Positions 19,212 through 29,004 are shown, counted from the stretch's first letter. The stretch: 64,000 nt of DNA from Opitutales bacterium (GCA_021772565.1 JAJFLR010000097.1:1-64000), one strand, 5' to 3'. The notes: generated by a model not told the origin, from the letters alone. A program made the numbers and translations.

Positions 19212-20723
19212 TTATTTTGCAGATGCATCAAGCAATGTATCCAACCTGCTTTCAAGTTGCGTCATTCGTGATTTCAATTCCGCATTCTCATTCTGCAACG
19301 TTTTTATTTGCTCTAAATTTTCAATAGACTTGGTATTTAATTCTTTAATTGCATTAACGCTTGCCCAATGAATAGGATCAACTTTCATACTTAAATATAC
19401 ACCGTCAACAGCACTCTCAAGTGTCCCATTAACCGCTTCCGGAATAACATCTAGTACATCCTGCGCAATAAATCCGATCTCCTCTCCATCAGAAGTCAGC
19501 CCCAAATCATTATCATCCTTGTAACGGAATTTAACAGGTTGCAGCTGTAGGATAGCATCAAGGCCTCTTTCATAAACCCGAATATCCTGCTTCAACCGTG
19601 AATCCGAGAATGTTTGCCAAGATGACCCACCCGAGCTCTTTCCAGCGTTGCCAGTCACCGTAAATTTAGTATCATTGGAGCCTCCCAAGCCAGATACTGG
19701 CCAAAAAGATGCAATTCGTGCATTTGTAATCGTATTTTTAATTTGTAGCACTTGATTAGAATTCCCATTTACACTGAAACTCCCCTGTGGTCCAGATACT
19801 AGAATACTAGATAAATTTAGTTTGTTAGCAGTCACCGCACTATTAGCGATTTCACTATTACCAACAGCGTTTGCCGCAATCTCACTTGCTCCAACGGCAT
19901 TGGCTGCAATATCAGAGGCCGTTATTGAATTATCAGCAATATCAACACTCCCTATTGTGCCATTACGAATATCACTTCCTTGAACAGAATTATCAACAAT
20001 TTCACTTGTGCCGACAGCATTGGCTGCAATTTCGCTCGCACCTACCGCATTGGCAGCAATTTCAGCTGCTGCCACAGCATTGGTTGCAATATCAGAGGCT
20101 GTTATTGAATTATTTATAATTTCGCTTGAGCCAACAGCATTATCTGCGATTTGGGCAGAACCCACCGCATTGCCGGCAATCTTCCCTACACCGACCGCTC
20201 CATCTGCAATTGTATCTGAAAACTTTGCATGTTCCGCAACAACAGCAAAGGGCGATGCCAGCAATGCGAGCCGTGGTGAAATCTCACCGGGTGTTGCAGG
20301 TGGATTTAATACAGTTAATCCTAAAAAACGCTCCTTTCCATTAAATGCACTGAGTAATTTATTTTGCGCAACTGAACCCGTTAGTGGAAGGGGGTCACCA
20401 TCGGCAGTTGCTATGACTTCTCCTTCACCCAAGCGGACAGAGAAAAGGCCTGTTCCTGTCACAGTTACAATCTGTTTTTCGGCCCAGATCAAATTACCCC
20501 CACTCTGGCTATCCCAAATACGAAAGCGGATTTCGAAGTTGGCAGCAGTACCTGTAGTGCCAGGACCACCTGTACCCGTTATTGGACCGCCATTGCTGTT
20601 GAGTAACTGTCCCTGATAATCAATAAGGGCCGGAGCTCCTGCAACCTGAGCGTTGAGGATTGCACCGAAGTGTGCATAGAAGAATAAAGTCAGGATGACT
20701 GCTATTTTATTTTTCGTTTTCAT
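19212..20723 (-). CDS. Secreted S74 (endosialidase-chaperone) protein with AVGASEIA repeats
   Basis: This 503-residue protein has a signal peptide (GAILNAQ, cut near residue 26) and an N-terminal beta domain. A tandem repeat stretch (about 165-305) follows, made of 8-to-14-residue units such as NAVGASEIAA and NSITASDIA, which probably fold as a trimeric or helical beta stalk. The C-terminus is a peptidase-S74 intramolecular chaperone: the cleavage-site Ser is in FSDSRLKQDI (near 373), then LQPVKFRYK and GFIAQDV, ending in a coiled coil (about 460-495). In phage tail fibres this domain drives trimer folding and then cuts itself off. Its presence in a secreted bacterial protein next to a giant partner suggests a fibre or stalk on the cell surface. 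Confidence 0.88.
   Translation of the reverse strand: MKTKNKIAVILTLFFYAHFGAILNAQVAGAPALIDYQGQLLNSNGGPITGTGGPGTTGTAANFEIRFRIWDSQSGGNLIWAEKQIVTVTGTGLFSVRLGEGEVIATADGDPLPLTGSVAQNKLLSAFNGKERFLGLTVLNPPATPGEISPRLALLASPFAVVAEHAKFSDTIADGAVGVGKIAGNAVGSAQIADNAVGSSEIINNSITASDIATNAVAAAEIAANAVGASEIAANAVGTSEIVDNSVQGSDIRNGTIGSVDIADNSITASDIAANAVGASEIAANAVGNSEIANSAVTANKLNLSSILVSGPQGSFSVNGNSNQVLQIKNTITNARIASFWPVSGLGGSNDTKFTVTGNAGKSSGGSSWQTFSDSRLKQDIRVYERGLDAILQLQPVKFRYKDDNDLGLTSDGEEIGFIAQDVLDVIPEAVNGTLESAVDGVYLSMKVDPIHWASVNAIKELNTKSIENLEQIKTLQNENAELKSRMTQLESRLDTLLDASAK
19820..20215 (-). repeat. Coding tandem repeats of the S74 protein
   Basis: This DNA encodes the degenerate AxxAxxIxxNAVGxSEIA units. The repeats are imperfect at DNA level (recurring blocks such as GCATTGGCTGCAAT and TTATTGAATTATC on the plus strand), so unit number could vary between strains by recombination. 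Confidence 0.75.
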
Positions 20724-20778
20724 AATTTCGGATTCTGATTTTGGTGATTCAATTGTTAAATTTTTTAATTACTAGAAG

Positions 20779-22539
20779 TTATTCAATTAAAGTAGCTATA
20801 TCGGATACACGATAGAGAATAAAGGTGCCCTTTACTTTGATCGGTTGAGCACGCAGACCAGTGATTGTCTCCTCATAATCGCCACCAAGTATGGTGCTGC
20901 CCCAGTTGAGGTCTGAAATACCGAGCTCATCCGGGTCGGCCTCCCATATCAACTTGATGTCGCGATTTACAGTATAAGATTCATCACCGGCAAGTAATGG
21001 TGTTGTGCTAAACTGTAGATCTTTATTATCATGGTCAGGGTGATAGGTATGAACAAAGGGGTTTGTTTGCGCATCATGTGCCAGAACTGAACTGAGTGTG
21101 ACTTCACCTGTCAAACCCAGGTCACCCGTTGCGACTACTTTCTCGTCGAGTGGAAAACTTGCACTGGACAGACGACGCGCATTAGCCAGTTTCTCCGGAT
21201 CAAGCTCGGACTCTTCTGCGGCAATGATGGTATTTCCAGAGGTGTTCTCGCCAATATAAACCTGCTGCTGTAAATTTACTGTGCCATTATCTGAGCGATG
21301 GAGAATTATTCTCAATGGAAAGGCGGAAGGTGCGTCGGCATCTGCATCGGTCGTGACATCGACAGTCGCCGTACCATCACCCACAGGAGCCGGAGCTGCA
21401 GTTATTTGATCAACCTGGTTGACTATTGCTGTGCCAACCCAAAGGCCGGAAAGTGATGTTTTAACAGCTCGCACCGGTAGATCGACACGTGAAATTTTTT
21501 CAGAATCAGTGACTTGAAGAATGCTCTGAAAAACATCATCGGGATTACCAGTCATAGTTGAACGGTCGACCGCGATAACGATCTCGACCTCTTCTCCTGC
21601 TTCGAGATCGAAAGTTTCAGCAGAATCAAAATCTTCAAATTCGAAATTGCCGGTGGTTGGATCCAGTTCACCGCGTATTTGCAGAGGGACGGGTCCAGCA
21701 TTTGCATCCTCTCCAGTAGGTGGCACAGCCGATACTGCAGGAGTCACTGTAGCAGTGACCTGACTGTTTGTAAGATTTTTTATTTTAAGTGTGGTAACAG
21801 CGCCTGTATCGCGAAAATTGAGTCCTGCGTTACCTGTCGTCACACGCAACGGACCGTAGAAGTCGGTAAATTGCGAACTTTGTATCCAGTAGGCCTGGCC
21901 ACGTGAAACGGCTTTTAGACGCGGTGCAGTTACCCGCACGGGATTCGATTCAAGTGCTCCGCCGTCATAGAAAAATATATCGGCTGCCGTGCTCAAGGTG
22001 TTGCTGAAAGAGAGGAAGCGCTCGAAGTTGCGGTCGGTTACACTATCCGGTGTCTGCATAGGAAAGCCGAAAAAATTGAGTCCCGAGCTGGACCAGGAAT
22101 AATTCGGTGGTGTCGGTTTTCCAGTTAAATTTAATGTAATATCGGGTGATGTATCAGCAACTTTTATAAGATAGGTACCATTTGCCACAAAATTGCTTAT
22201 AGTAGATTCTGTAGGCTTCCCACGTTTCCAGATCAACCATTGATTATCAGACTGTACCGGTGTAGCCGGTGATTGAGTGAACTGTGTGCTCGATGCAGTT
22301 GTATTCCAGTACCAGACCTCTTCAATAGCGGTTTCGCCCGACAATAGATCATCGATGGACCCGTGTGAAACATCGAGTGAAAGCCAAATTGCATTCCAGC
22401 CCGCTTTCAGAGGATAGTCTTCGGAAACCCATTGCGCCAAACCTCGGCTTGTAGCGCTAAACACCACAACTATGGCAAATATATATCTCAAAAAAATGAA
22501 AAAACTGCTGTTCCTGGAATAGCTGATGTGTGTTCCCAT
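20779..22539 (-). CDS. Secreted beta-rich protein, first gene of giant-protein cluster
   Basis: This 586-residue protein has a signal peptide (about 1-35, ending SRGLAQ). The mature N-terminus reads WVSEDYPLKAGWNAIWLSLD and the rest is entirely beta-rich. A central region (about 310-400) has acidic segments (FEDFDSAETFDLEAGEE). The C-terminal part holds VHTYHPDHDNKDLQF, a His/Asp cluster that could bind metal, and ends with a predicted barrel-like strand set. I recognise no named family. The N-terminal PLKAGWNAIWL block reminds me of unclassified Verrucomicrobiota surface proteins. It is upstream of the S74 gene with a 55-base gap and is probably the lead gene of the cluster; its own upstream region is AT-rich. 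Confidence 0.65.
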   Translation of the reverse strand: MGTHISYSRNSSFFIFLRYIFAIVVVFSATSRGLAQWVSEDYPLKAGWNAIWLSLDVSHGSIDDLLSGETAIEEVWYWNTTASSTQFTQSPATPVQSDNQWLIWKRGKPTESTISNFVANGTYLIKVADTSPDITLNLTGKPTPPNYSWSSSGLNFFGFPMQTPDSVTDRNFERFLSFSNTLSTAADIFFYDGGALESNPVRVTAPRLKAVSRGQAYWIQSSQFTDFYGPLRVTTGNAGLNFRDTGAVTTLKIKNLTNSQVTATVTPAVSAVPPTGEDANAGPVPLQIRGELDPTTGNFEFEDFDSAETFDLEAGEEVEIVIAVDRSTMTGNPDDVFQSILQVTDSEKISRVDLPVRAVKTSLSGLWVGTAIVNQVDQITAAPAPVGDGTATVDVTTDADADAPSAFPLRIILHRSDNGTVNLQQQVYIGENTSGNTIIAAEESELDPEKLANARRLSSASFPLDEKVVATGDLGLTGEVTLSSVLAHDAQTNPFVHTYHPDHDNKDLQFSTTPLLAGDESYTVNRDIKLIWEADPDELGISDLNWGSTILGGDYEETITGLRAQPIKVKGTFILYRVSDIATLIE

Positions 22540-22825
22540 AAAATTTGTTAATTATGCTATATTCTATAATGTATATGCATAACAGAACTGATTATACTAA
22601 TAAAATAACGAAGAATAGATTATAGATAATATTCAAAATATCATTTAGCAACTTTTTTTTAACTTTTTTTTTATGTGGTTATAATTGTGAGTAATAAAGC
22701 CCTTTATAGCACTTAATATAAATAATTAGTAGATGGTATGACATTATAAATTACTTCCATAGCCCGAAGGATTAATCTAAACTAGCCCAAAGTTAAAGGA
22801 ATAAATATTGATTTAATCTACAAAA

Positions 22826-23330
22826 TGGTTGCGTTGCATTTTCAGTTGGGAAATCACAGATTATAGCATCTGCCATAAATCATTTCGTATATTATAAAAT
22901 TCAGAACAAAAAGCCTGAATGATAATACAGTTATCAAAAATTGAAAATTAGATAGATTGCCGCGACCTGCCTCAGCAGGTCTCGCAATGACAAACGCACT
23001 AACAATTGTCATCGCGAGGAACAACGTGAGCCGACTCCGCCATAGTAGCCTAGAGGCTACGACGGCTGGACGAAGCGATCCATGACTATTTAATTCGAGT
23101 AGAACATTAGCCTAAGTCCATTATAAACGAAAACACTTATGATAATCGCTATTGATGGTACTAACTCGCCCTTTCAGGACTTGTTAACTTATAAACTTTT
23201 TTATCCAAGGGCTTGCACACCCTGGGCTGAATTAGAGCAGCCTTTCAGGCATGCAAAATACCTCATTGATTACTATTCCAGTAACCCAATTCCCCACCCC
23301 ATTTGCAAATTTATCAGCATTGGATTGTTG
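22826..23330. repeat. Interspersed intergenic repeat copy B, with a nested palindromic element
   Basis: The gap 22540-23349 contains no gene that I can support. Blocks shared with the repeat at 9178-9480 are TGCATTTTCAGTT, AGCATCTGCCATAAAT, CGCCCTTTCAGG, CACCCTGGGCTGAATTAGAG and CCTTTCAGGCATGCAAAATACCT. Between them, at 22955-23084, sits a separate palindrome-rich unit. Its outer parts read GATTGCCGCGACC and TTGTCATCGCGAGG...GAAGCGATCC, and it holds inner hairpins (GACCTGC-CTCA-GCAGGTC at 22964-22981; GTAGCC-TAGA-GGCTAC at 23045-23060). Units of that type (TTGTCATCGCGAGGAAC...) are widespread in unrelated bacteria. Confidence 0.6.
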
Positions 23331-23349
23331 ATATTGAATTTATTCAAGA

Positions 23350-24774
23350 TCAGCTTAAATTTTTCAGCACCGCTTTAGCTGCGTAGTACCCACACATTCC
23401 ATGGACACCGCCGCCGGGGGGAGTCGATGCACTGCAGATAAATATTCTGGGATTCGGTGTAGTATATGGATTTAATCGAAAAACCGGTCGTGTGAAAAGC
23501 TGCCCCAAATCGCTTGATCCACCGGTAATTGCCCCGCCTACATAATTGCTGTTGTAGTTTTCAAAATTTACCGGTGTAAATTTATGCCGTTTTAAAATCG
23601 TATCCTTAAATCCGGGAGCAAATCTTGCAATCTGATTTTCAATACGATTGGTCATGTCCACGTCACAGCCATTTGGAACATGACAATAGGCATAACCGGT
23701 ATGTTTTCCGGCAGGAGCTCTAGTATCGTCAAAGTTACTTTGCTGGCAAACAATCAAATACGGTTTTTCAGGAATCTTCCCGTTTGAAGATGCTGCTTCA
23801 GAAATTTCTATTTCTTCAAACTTGCCTCCTATGTGAACAGTTGAGGCTAGTTTGCATCTTTCATTAGCCCATGGAATTTTTTCTGACAACGCCCAATCCA
23901 TTTTAAAAGTAGCCGGCCCATATCGAAATTTAGACAAACGGTTAAGGTAATTGGCCGGAAGATTATTGCCGGCAACTTCGATGAGTTGATTCGGTGAGGT
24001 ATCAAAAATAATTTTGGATTTTTCGGGAAACTCTGCCAGTGATTTAATTGGTCGATTAGTTTCAATTGTACCACCCAGAGATTTAAAATAACTGGCAAGC
24101 GCATTGGTAATAGCACTTGAACCCCCTTTGGCAACCGGCCATTCGACAAGGTGTCCGGTAATAGAAAAGATCAGCCCGATGGCCGCGGAAGGCATTTTAG
24201 CTAATGGGAGAATTGAATGAGCTGCACAACCGGCAAATAGCGCCCGAGCTTTATCATCCTTAAATAATTTTGCCATGCCTTTAGCCGATCTAATTCCATA
24301 AAAACCAAATCGGGCCATGGTAAACGGGTCAGTCGGAATACTAAGTGGTCCCATCAAATCTGTCATCAATGTTTTTGGATTTTTCAGAAAGGGTGAAATC
24401 AGTCGCTGCCATTTTTTTGCATCTGAACCCAATTGTTCGGCAGTCTTCTCGATAGATTTTTCTAAAAAAACTGCATCTTTATTATCCAATGGATGAGCCA
24501 CAGAAATTGGTGGATGAATCCATTCTAATCCATGTTCGGAAAGCGGCAATTGTGAAAAATAGGGTGAGAGGTATCCCATCGGATGAACGGCGGAGCAGAC
24601 GTCGTGGTTGAAACCGGGAAGGGTTAATTCTGCATTTCGGGTGCCGCCGCCAATCGAATCTGATGCCTCAATAACAAGCACAGACAAATTTTCCTGAGCC
24701 AATTTAATAGCAGCGGCAAGACCGTTTGGCCCGGAACCGATAATAACTGCATCATATGAATCTTTGTTGTTCAT
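23350..24774 (-). CDS. FAD-dependent oxidoreductase, phytoene-desaturase/PYROXD2-like
   Basis: This 474-residue flavoprotein begins with a Rossmann dinucleotide motif, AVIIGSGPNGLAAAIKLA (residues 9-26), then VLVIEASDSIGGGTR, the classic FAD-binding start of the CrtI/amine-oxidase superfamily. The C-terminus has the second flavin motif (CSASTPPGGGVHGMCGYYAA). The middle is typical of the PYROXD2-like branch, whose substrates are mostly unknown. No carotenoid biosynthesis genes lie nearby, so a pigment role cannot be claimed. The gene is transcribed in the same direction as mscS upstream, with a 150-base gap. Confidence 0.85.
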   Translation of the reverse strand: MNNKDSYDAVIIGSGPNGLAAAIKLAQENLSVLVIEASDSIGGGTRNAELTLPGFNHDVCSAVHPMGYLSPYFSQLPLSEHGLEWIHPPISVAHPLDNKDAVFLEKSIEKTAEQLGSDAKKWQRLISPFLKNPKTLMTDLMGPLSIPTDPFTMARFGFYGIRSAKGMAKLFKDDKARALFAGCAAHSILPLAKMPSAAIGLIFSITGHLVEWPVAKGGSSAITNALASYFKSLGGTIETNRPIKSLAEFPEKSKIIFDTSPNQLIEVAGNNLPANYLNRLSKFRYGPATFKMDWALSEKIPWANERCKLASTVHIGGKFEEIEISEAASSNGKIPEKPYLIVCQQSNFDDTRAPAGKHTGYAYCHVPNGCDVDMTNRIENQIARFAPGFKDTILKRHKFTPVNFENYNSNYVGGAITGGSSDLGQLFTRPVFRLNPYTTPNPRIFICSASTPPGGGVHGMCGYYAAKAVLKNLS

Positions 24775-24924
24775 GATGTAGGGTAATCTAATTTATTATT
24801 TAGAGGCAGCAAATTTTAAAAAAGTATAGGTGCTAACTTGACAGACTGTCGGTATGGAGACTTAGCAGCAAAAGGCACTCCGATAAGTGAAGGCCCTGCG
24901 GAGATGAAAACAAAAGAACACTTT

Positions 24925-26139
24925 TTAGTATGGTTCTGTTGGGCCATGATCTCCAGGTAGGTTAGTATCATTTTGCGGGATATTCTGATCAGAAAAATTT
25001 TCGAAGTTTTTTTCTGTTTCCCTATCAATATTTAAAGTCCTTGTTGGGAAGGCAAATGAGAGACCTCGTTCTTTAACTGCATGCATAATTTTAATATTTA
25101 TTCTCTGTTTGATATTCATGTAACCGAGCCATGCTGTTGTTTTTGTGAAATAATAAACAAGTAAGTTTAATGAACTTTCACCAAAGTCATTGAAGTTAAC
25201 TAAAGTAAAATCGTTGTTGATGCCTTGATCTTCCATTAATATTTTTTTTATATCTTCCACTAATCCTTCAATATTTTCAGGGGATGAATCGTATGTTATG
25301 CCAATAATTTGTTTCACTCGCCTTTTAGGCATACGAGACCAGTTATTGACGATTTCATTAGCCAAAACATTGTTCGGTATGGAGATAACAGTCTTTGGCC
25401 AAGTGCGAACTTTTGTTGAGCGCAAGCCAATTTCTTCAACATCGCCATCGACCTGATTGCCAACAGTAATCCAGTCTCCTACTTTAAAGGGTCTGTCTAA
25501 TGCAAGTGCTACCGAGCCGTATAAATTCGCTATGGTGTCCTTAGCCGCAAAAGCAAATGCTGCACCACCGAGTCCGAGTGTAGCCAAGAATCCACTGACA
25601 GAGTAGCCCAGGTTATCAATAATTATAATGATGCCTAAAATTATGATAAAGGCTCTGACTGCTTTTTTTATAAGAGGTACAAATCCTGAAATCGACAGGC
25701 CTTTTTTTTCGGTGGTCTCTTGAAAAACATCTGATGCGACGTCGACTAGACGCAAAATTCCCCAAATGACAAAGAACATAGAAATTCCTTTAAAGGCTAG
25801 AGTATAGATTTTATGGGCTTCAGTCTCGAGTGGAAAAACAATGATAGCCAAATAAATACCGAAGGTAAAAATAAAATAGGAAACAGGGATCTCCAGTGAA
25901 AGAATGACTCGATCGTCGTACTCAGTTTTGGTTTTCTGTGCTAATTTAAGGAGCTGTTTGAAAATTATTTTGGCTAAAATATTATGTGAGATAAATGCTG
26001 CCAACACTAAGCCAAAACTCAGCAATAAATCTCCTACCGTGAAACCCAAAATTTCCAGAGCATAAAATTTATCAATCTTGGTGATCTGATCATTCACTTG
26101 AGCAAGAAACAGACTACTGGATTTGAAAAAAATCGTCAT
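24925..26139 (-). CDS. MscS-family mechanosensitive channel
   Basis: This 404-residue protein has four or five membrane segments in the first 200 residues. The pore-lining helix follows, rich in small residues (GFLATLGLGGAAFAFAAKDTIANLYGS), then the MscS beta domain (PFKVGDWITVG, VEEIGLRSTKVRTWPKTVISIPNN) and a C-terminal alpha/beta cytosolic domain (YDSSPENIEGLVEDIKKIL). Such channels open under membrane tension and release solutes on osmotic downshock. The extra N-terminal helices are common in larger members. The gene is monocistronic or coupled loosely to the oxidoreductase gene downstream. Confidence 0.93.
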   Translation of the reverse strand: MTIFFKSSSLFLAQVNDQITKIDKFYALEILGFTVGDLLLSFGLVLAAFISHNILAKIIFKQLLKLAQKTKTEYDDRVILSLEIPVSYFIFTFGIYLAIIVFPLETEAHKIYTLAFKGISMFFVIWGILRLVDVASDVFQETTEKKGLSISGFVPLIKKAVRAFIIILGIIIIIDNLGYSVSGFLATLGLGGAAFAFAAKDTIANLYGSVALALDRPFKVGDWITVGNQVDGDVEEIGLRSTKVRTWPKTVISIPNNVLANEIVNNWSRMPKRRVKQIIGITYDSSPENIEGLVEDIKKILMEDQGINNDFTLVNFNDFGESSLNLLVYYFTKTTAWLGYMNIKQRINIKIMHAVKERGLSFAFPTRTLNIDRETEKNFENFSDQNIPQNDTNLPGDHGPTEPY

Positions 26140-26230
26140 TATATTGTTATTGAATGATCAAAGCTGCTGGTTAATACTATCTGATATATTCTTAAAGAAT
26201 TTCATCAAAGTATTATTACAAATAATTTTT

Positions 26231-26599
26231 ATGCCAGTTAAAAGTCAGATATATGAAGTCACCTTCAGCGATCAAAGTCTATCAGAACTCAATAAAATGG
26301 AGATTGATAAACAAATGACACTTATTGAGACAATTGGCAAAATAACCCCTACAAATATTAAGAATCCCAAGGGGCCACTGGGAAGATTCAATCGAAACGG
26401 TAAAACATATTATAGATTGAGGGCGGGAGAATTTCGTTTTTATTTTGAGATAAAAAATGAAAATTTGCTTACCCAATATATTTTGCACAAGAACACTTTA
26501 ACTGATTTTATATTCAGATCAAAACTCCCACTGACGGAAGACCAGCTTGAAGAGCAACATCAATCATTTTGGAAGTATCTCGAAACTTTAAAAAAATAA
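26231..26599 (+). CDS. RelE-superfamily-like cytotoxin-related protein
   Basis: This 122-residue protein starts at the Met in MPVKSQIYEV. The frame is open 108 bases further upstream, but that extension overlaps the 5' end of the divergent mscS gene and reads as hydrophobic noise, so I prefer the internal start. The fold signature is RelE/ParE-like: YEVTFSDQSLSELNKM..., then GPLGRFNRNGKTYYRLRAGEFRFYFEIKN, where R-x-R-x-G-x-x-R-x-x-F matches the RNase/toxin strand. No antitoxin gene is adjacent; the next gene, pssA, starts 7 bases later. It may be a domesticated or solitary toxin homologue. Confidence 0.7.
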   Translation: MPVKSQIYEVTFSDQSLSELNKMEIDKQMTLIETIGKITPTNIKNPKGPLGRFNRNGKTYYRLRAGEFRFYFEIKNENLLTQYILHKNTLTDFIFRSKLPLTEDQLEEQHQSFWKYLETLKK

Positions 26600-26606
26600 C
26601 TCTATT

Positions 26607-27473
26607 ATGAAGGAAGAAAAAGATATAAAGCCAAAATACACGGATGTTGCTGAAGCAAGTCGGATATATTTTTTACCCAATTTAATGACCGCCGGAAATC
26701 TGTTTTGTGGATTTGTTGCAGTCATACGATGTATTCAGGCAAAATACGCCGCGGTAAACCCTGAAGCAACAAACCAACTTTATGCTGAAGCAGTCTGGTT
26801 TATTTTAGCCGCTGTGATATTTGATATTTTAGATGGCCGTCTAGCCAAACTTGGCGGGCAGGTTTCACTTTTTGGCAAAGAGTTCGATTCTATCGCTGAT
26901 ACAGTTTCGTTTGGCATGGCTCCGGCACTTCTTTCTTTTTTCTTAATTTTGTCTCCAACTGATCAATATCCGTTCTTTAGAAATGTAGGATGGCTCATCA
27001 GTTTTATTTATCTTTTGTGTGCAACAGTTCGATTAGCCCGGTTTAATGTAATTACAAATCCGCTGTTAGTATCCGAAAAGGAGATGGATAACCAGGATTT
27101 TATCGGTCTGCCGGTGCCGGCTGCTGCGGGAACAATTGCATCATTGGTATTGGTACTCAACAGCTATGATCTGAGAAATTGGGCAATATTTTTACCGATT
27201 CTGCTCCTGCTAATCGCCATGTTGATGATCAGCGATATTAGTTATCCCAGCTTTAAAAATATAGATTGGCGCACGACAACGCGGCCACAACATTTTATAT
27301 GGTTATTTATCTTTTTAGCATTGCTCTATGAAACCAGATGGATTGCGACTTCACTTGTTTTCTTTATTTATATTTTTTATGGATTATTTAAGCACTTTTA
27401 TTCCAAGAAAGATAAAGTTATAGTGCCAAAAATTACTCAAAATGAGAGTGAAAAAATGCATCACAGAAATTGA
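26607..27473 (+). CDS. pssA: CDP-diacylglycerol-serine O-phosphatidyltransferase
   Basis: This 288-residue integral membrane enzyme makes phosphatidylserine from CDP-diacylglycerol and L-serine, the first committed step to phosphatidylethanolamine. The CDP-alcohol phosphotransferase signature is present as DGRLAK-x8-G-KEF-D-SIA-D near residues 79-101. The usual Arg after the Ala is replaced by Lys, a conservative change. About seven further membrane helices follow, and a basic C-terminal tail ends the protein. It starts 7 bases after the RelE-like gene. Confidence 0.92.
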   Translation: MKEEKDIKPKYTDVAEASRIYFLPNLMTAGNLFCGFVAVIRCIQAKYAAVNPEATNQLYAEAVWFILAAVIFDILDGRLAKLGGQVSLFGKEFDSIADTVSFGMAPALLSFFLILSPTDQYPFFRNVGWLISFIYLLCATVRLARFNVITNPLLVSEKEMDNQDFIGLPVPAAAGTIASLVLVLNSYDLRNWAIFLPILLLLIAMLMISDISYPSFKNIDWRTTTRPQHFIWLFIFLALLYETRWIATSLVFFIYIFYGLFKHFYSKKDKVIVPKITQNESEKMHHRN

Positions 27474-27727
27474 CGCAATTATTACTAATAATATCTATTT
27501 TTAGCGTGAACTAATTGATAATAATATAATTTTAGGGGAGTATAATCATTTTCACCCATTAAATTAACATTTCTATATGCAATTTTAATTGACCTTAAAT
27601 TACTGTAGAATAAGAGATTGATATTATTATTAATTTTATTAACACTCCATAATAATACGAATATATTATATAATTATACTATATATATATTATATATTAG
27701 TGATAACTTATAAAGTTCTATCATTTT
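27474..27727. other. AT-rich intergenic stretch upstream of dnaN
   Basis: This 254-base gap is extremely AT-rich, with a run of alternating TA near 27660-27700. I see no convincing DnaA boxes or sigma-70 promoter with correct spacing. It could hold the dnaN promoter; a replication origin is possible in principle, but dnaA is not next to it and nothing else supports one. Confidence 0.3.
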
Positions 27728-28858
27728 ATGAAATTTAAAATAAACAAAGATCATTTTTTAAATGGCCTTCAACAAGTCTTAAATATTGTTGGTACCAAGT
27801 CCACTATGCCCATTTTAAATAATGTCCTTATTGAAGGTGATAAAGACACAATCAGACTCACGACGACTAATTTGGATATTGGTGTAACTTGTCGTGTGAA
27901 GGCTGATATCTCAGAGGCCGGTGGAATTACCCTGCCTGTTAAGAAATTACATGATATTGTCAGAGAACTTCCAAGTATTGAAATTGAATTGGAAGTTTTT
28001 TCAAATAATCAGGTTAAAATAGCATCAGGTTCATCACTTTATAGAATAATGGGTATTGAGAAAGATCAATTTCCGCCCACTGCGAAATTTGATGACAAGA
28101 ATCATTACTTACTTCCGCAATCAGATTTACTAAAAATGTTGAAGTGCGTTTCCTATGCACAGTCTACCGATGAATCACGTCAACTTATGAATGGCGTCTA
28201 TTTTAATTTTGAAGAAGGTAAATTGACTTTGGCTGCAACAGATGGAAGGCGATTAGCTCTTATAAGTAAAGAGATAGATGTGACAGAAGATAATGTTGGT
28301 AGTTTAATATTACCTGCAAGAACTGTGTTGGAATTAGAGAGATTACTGGATCAGGGTGATAAAGTTAAAATTTCTTATAATGAAAGGCAAGTTGCGTTCG
28401 ATATTTATACCTCTACAGAATCAGATGAGACAGGTATCTTGGACTCTGTACATCTTTTGTCTAAAGTGGTTGAGGGTAAGTATCCAAATTACAGACAGGT
28501 CATCCCACAGGAGACAGATCGCTACATTAAGGTTAATAGAGAAATTTTACTCAACAGTGTGAGGAGATCTGCACTGGTTGCGACCGATAAAAATATTTCC
28601 GTTACCTTCAAGATGGCTGATAATTCAATTGAAATTTCCGGATCCAGTGCAGAAATTGGAGAATCTCAGGAGAAACTTGCGGTAGAGTACAGTGGTTCAG
28701 AAGTCAGAGTCGCTTTCAATCCTTTCTTTTTTATGGACACATTAAAAGTATTAACACGAGATGAAATAATCTTTGAGTTTAAAGATGAAATGAGTCCAGG
28801 TGTCATTAGGACACCAGATAGTTTTTTATGCGTAGTTATGCCATTGCGCTTAAATTAA
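27728..28858 (+). CDS. dnaN: DNA polymerase III beta subunit (sliding clamp)
   Basis: At 376 residues this is the normal length for DnaN. It forms a ring-shaped dimer around DNA and tethers the replicative polymerase and other proteins. Recognisable blocks are the N-terminal [18 protein letters not shown], the second-domain [15 protein letters not shown] (near 170-185), FPPTAKFD, and the C-terminal [10 protein letters not shown]...CVVMPLRLN, where the hydrophobic cleft for clamp-binding motifs lies. It is separate from dnaA/recF in this window. Confidence 0.97.
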   Translation: MKFKINKDHFLNGLQQVLNIVGTKSTMPILNNVLIEGDKDTIRLTTTNLDIGVTCRVKADISEAGGITLPVKKLHDIVRELPSIEIELEVFSNNQVKIASGSSLYRIMGIEKDQFPPTAKFDDKNHYLLPQSDLLKMLKCVSYAQSTDESRQLMNGVYFNFEEGKLTLAATDGRRLALISKEIDVTEDNVGSLILPARTVLELERLLDQGDKVKISYNERQVAFDIYTSTESDETGILDSVHLLSKVVEGKYPNYRQVIPQETDRYIKVNREILLNSVRRSALVATDKNISVTFKMADNSIEISGSSAEIGESQEKLAVEYSGSEVRVAFNPFFFMDTLKVLTRDEIIFEFKDEMSPGVIRTPDSFLCVVMPLRLN

Positions 28859-29004
28859 TTTTGAATTTATTTAATATCAAAAATTCAATCGACAAATTTG
28901 GTCTGGTCAATAATCGACAAATTGGACTTTTATAATATTGGTTGATAGGTATGAAAACTAATGTATAATTTATGTAATTGTACAAATCAATTTATCATCA
29001 ATAT

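Noticed and set aside
20008-20616. 202-codon plus-strand frame within the S74 gene
   Set aside because: The Ala-rich protein is the antisense reading of the repeat stalk; repeats on the coding strand explain it.
24816-25028. Small minus-strand frame overlapping the mscS 3' end
   Set aside because: It is out of frame with mscS, has no ribosome-binding site or domain, and its protein looks random.
26123-26230. Upstream extension of the RelE-like gene
   Set aside because: It overlaps the start of the divergent mscS gene and encodes a hydrophobic stretch that does not fit the RelE fold.
27640-27727. Possible replication origin before dnaN
   Set aside because: AT-rich, but no DnaA boxes of TTATNCACA type and no dnaA nearby.
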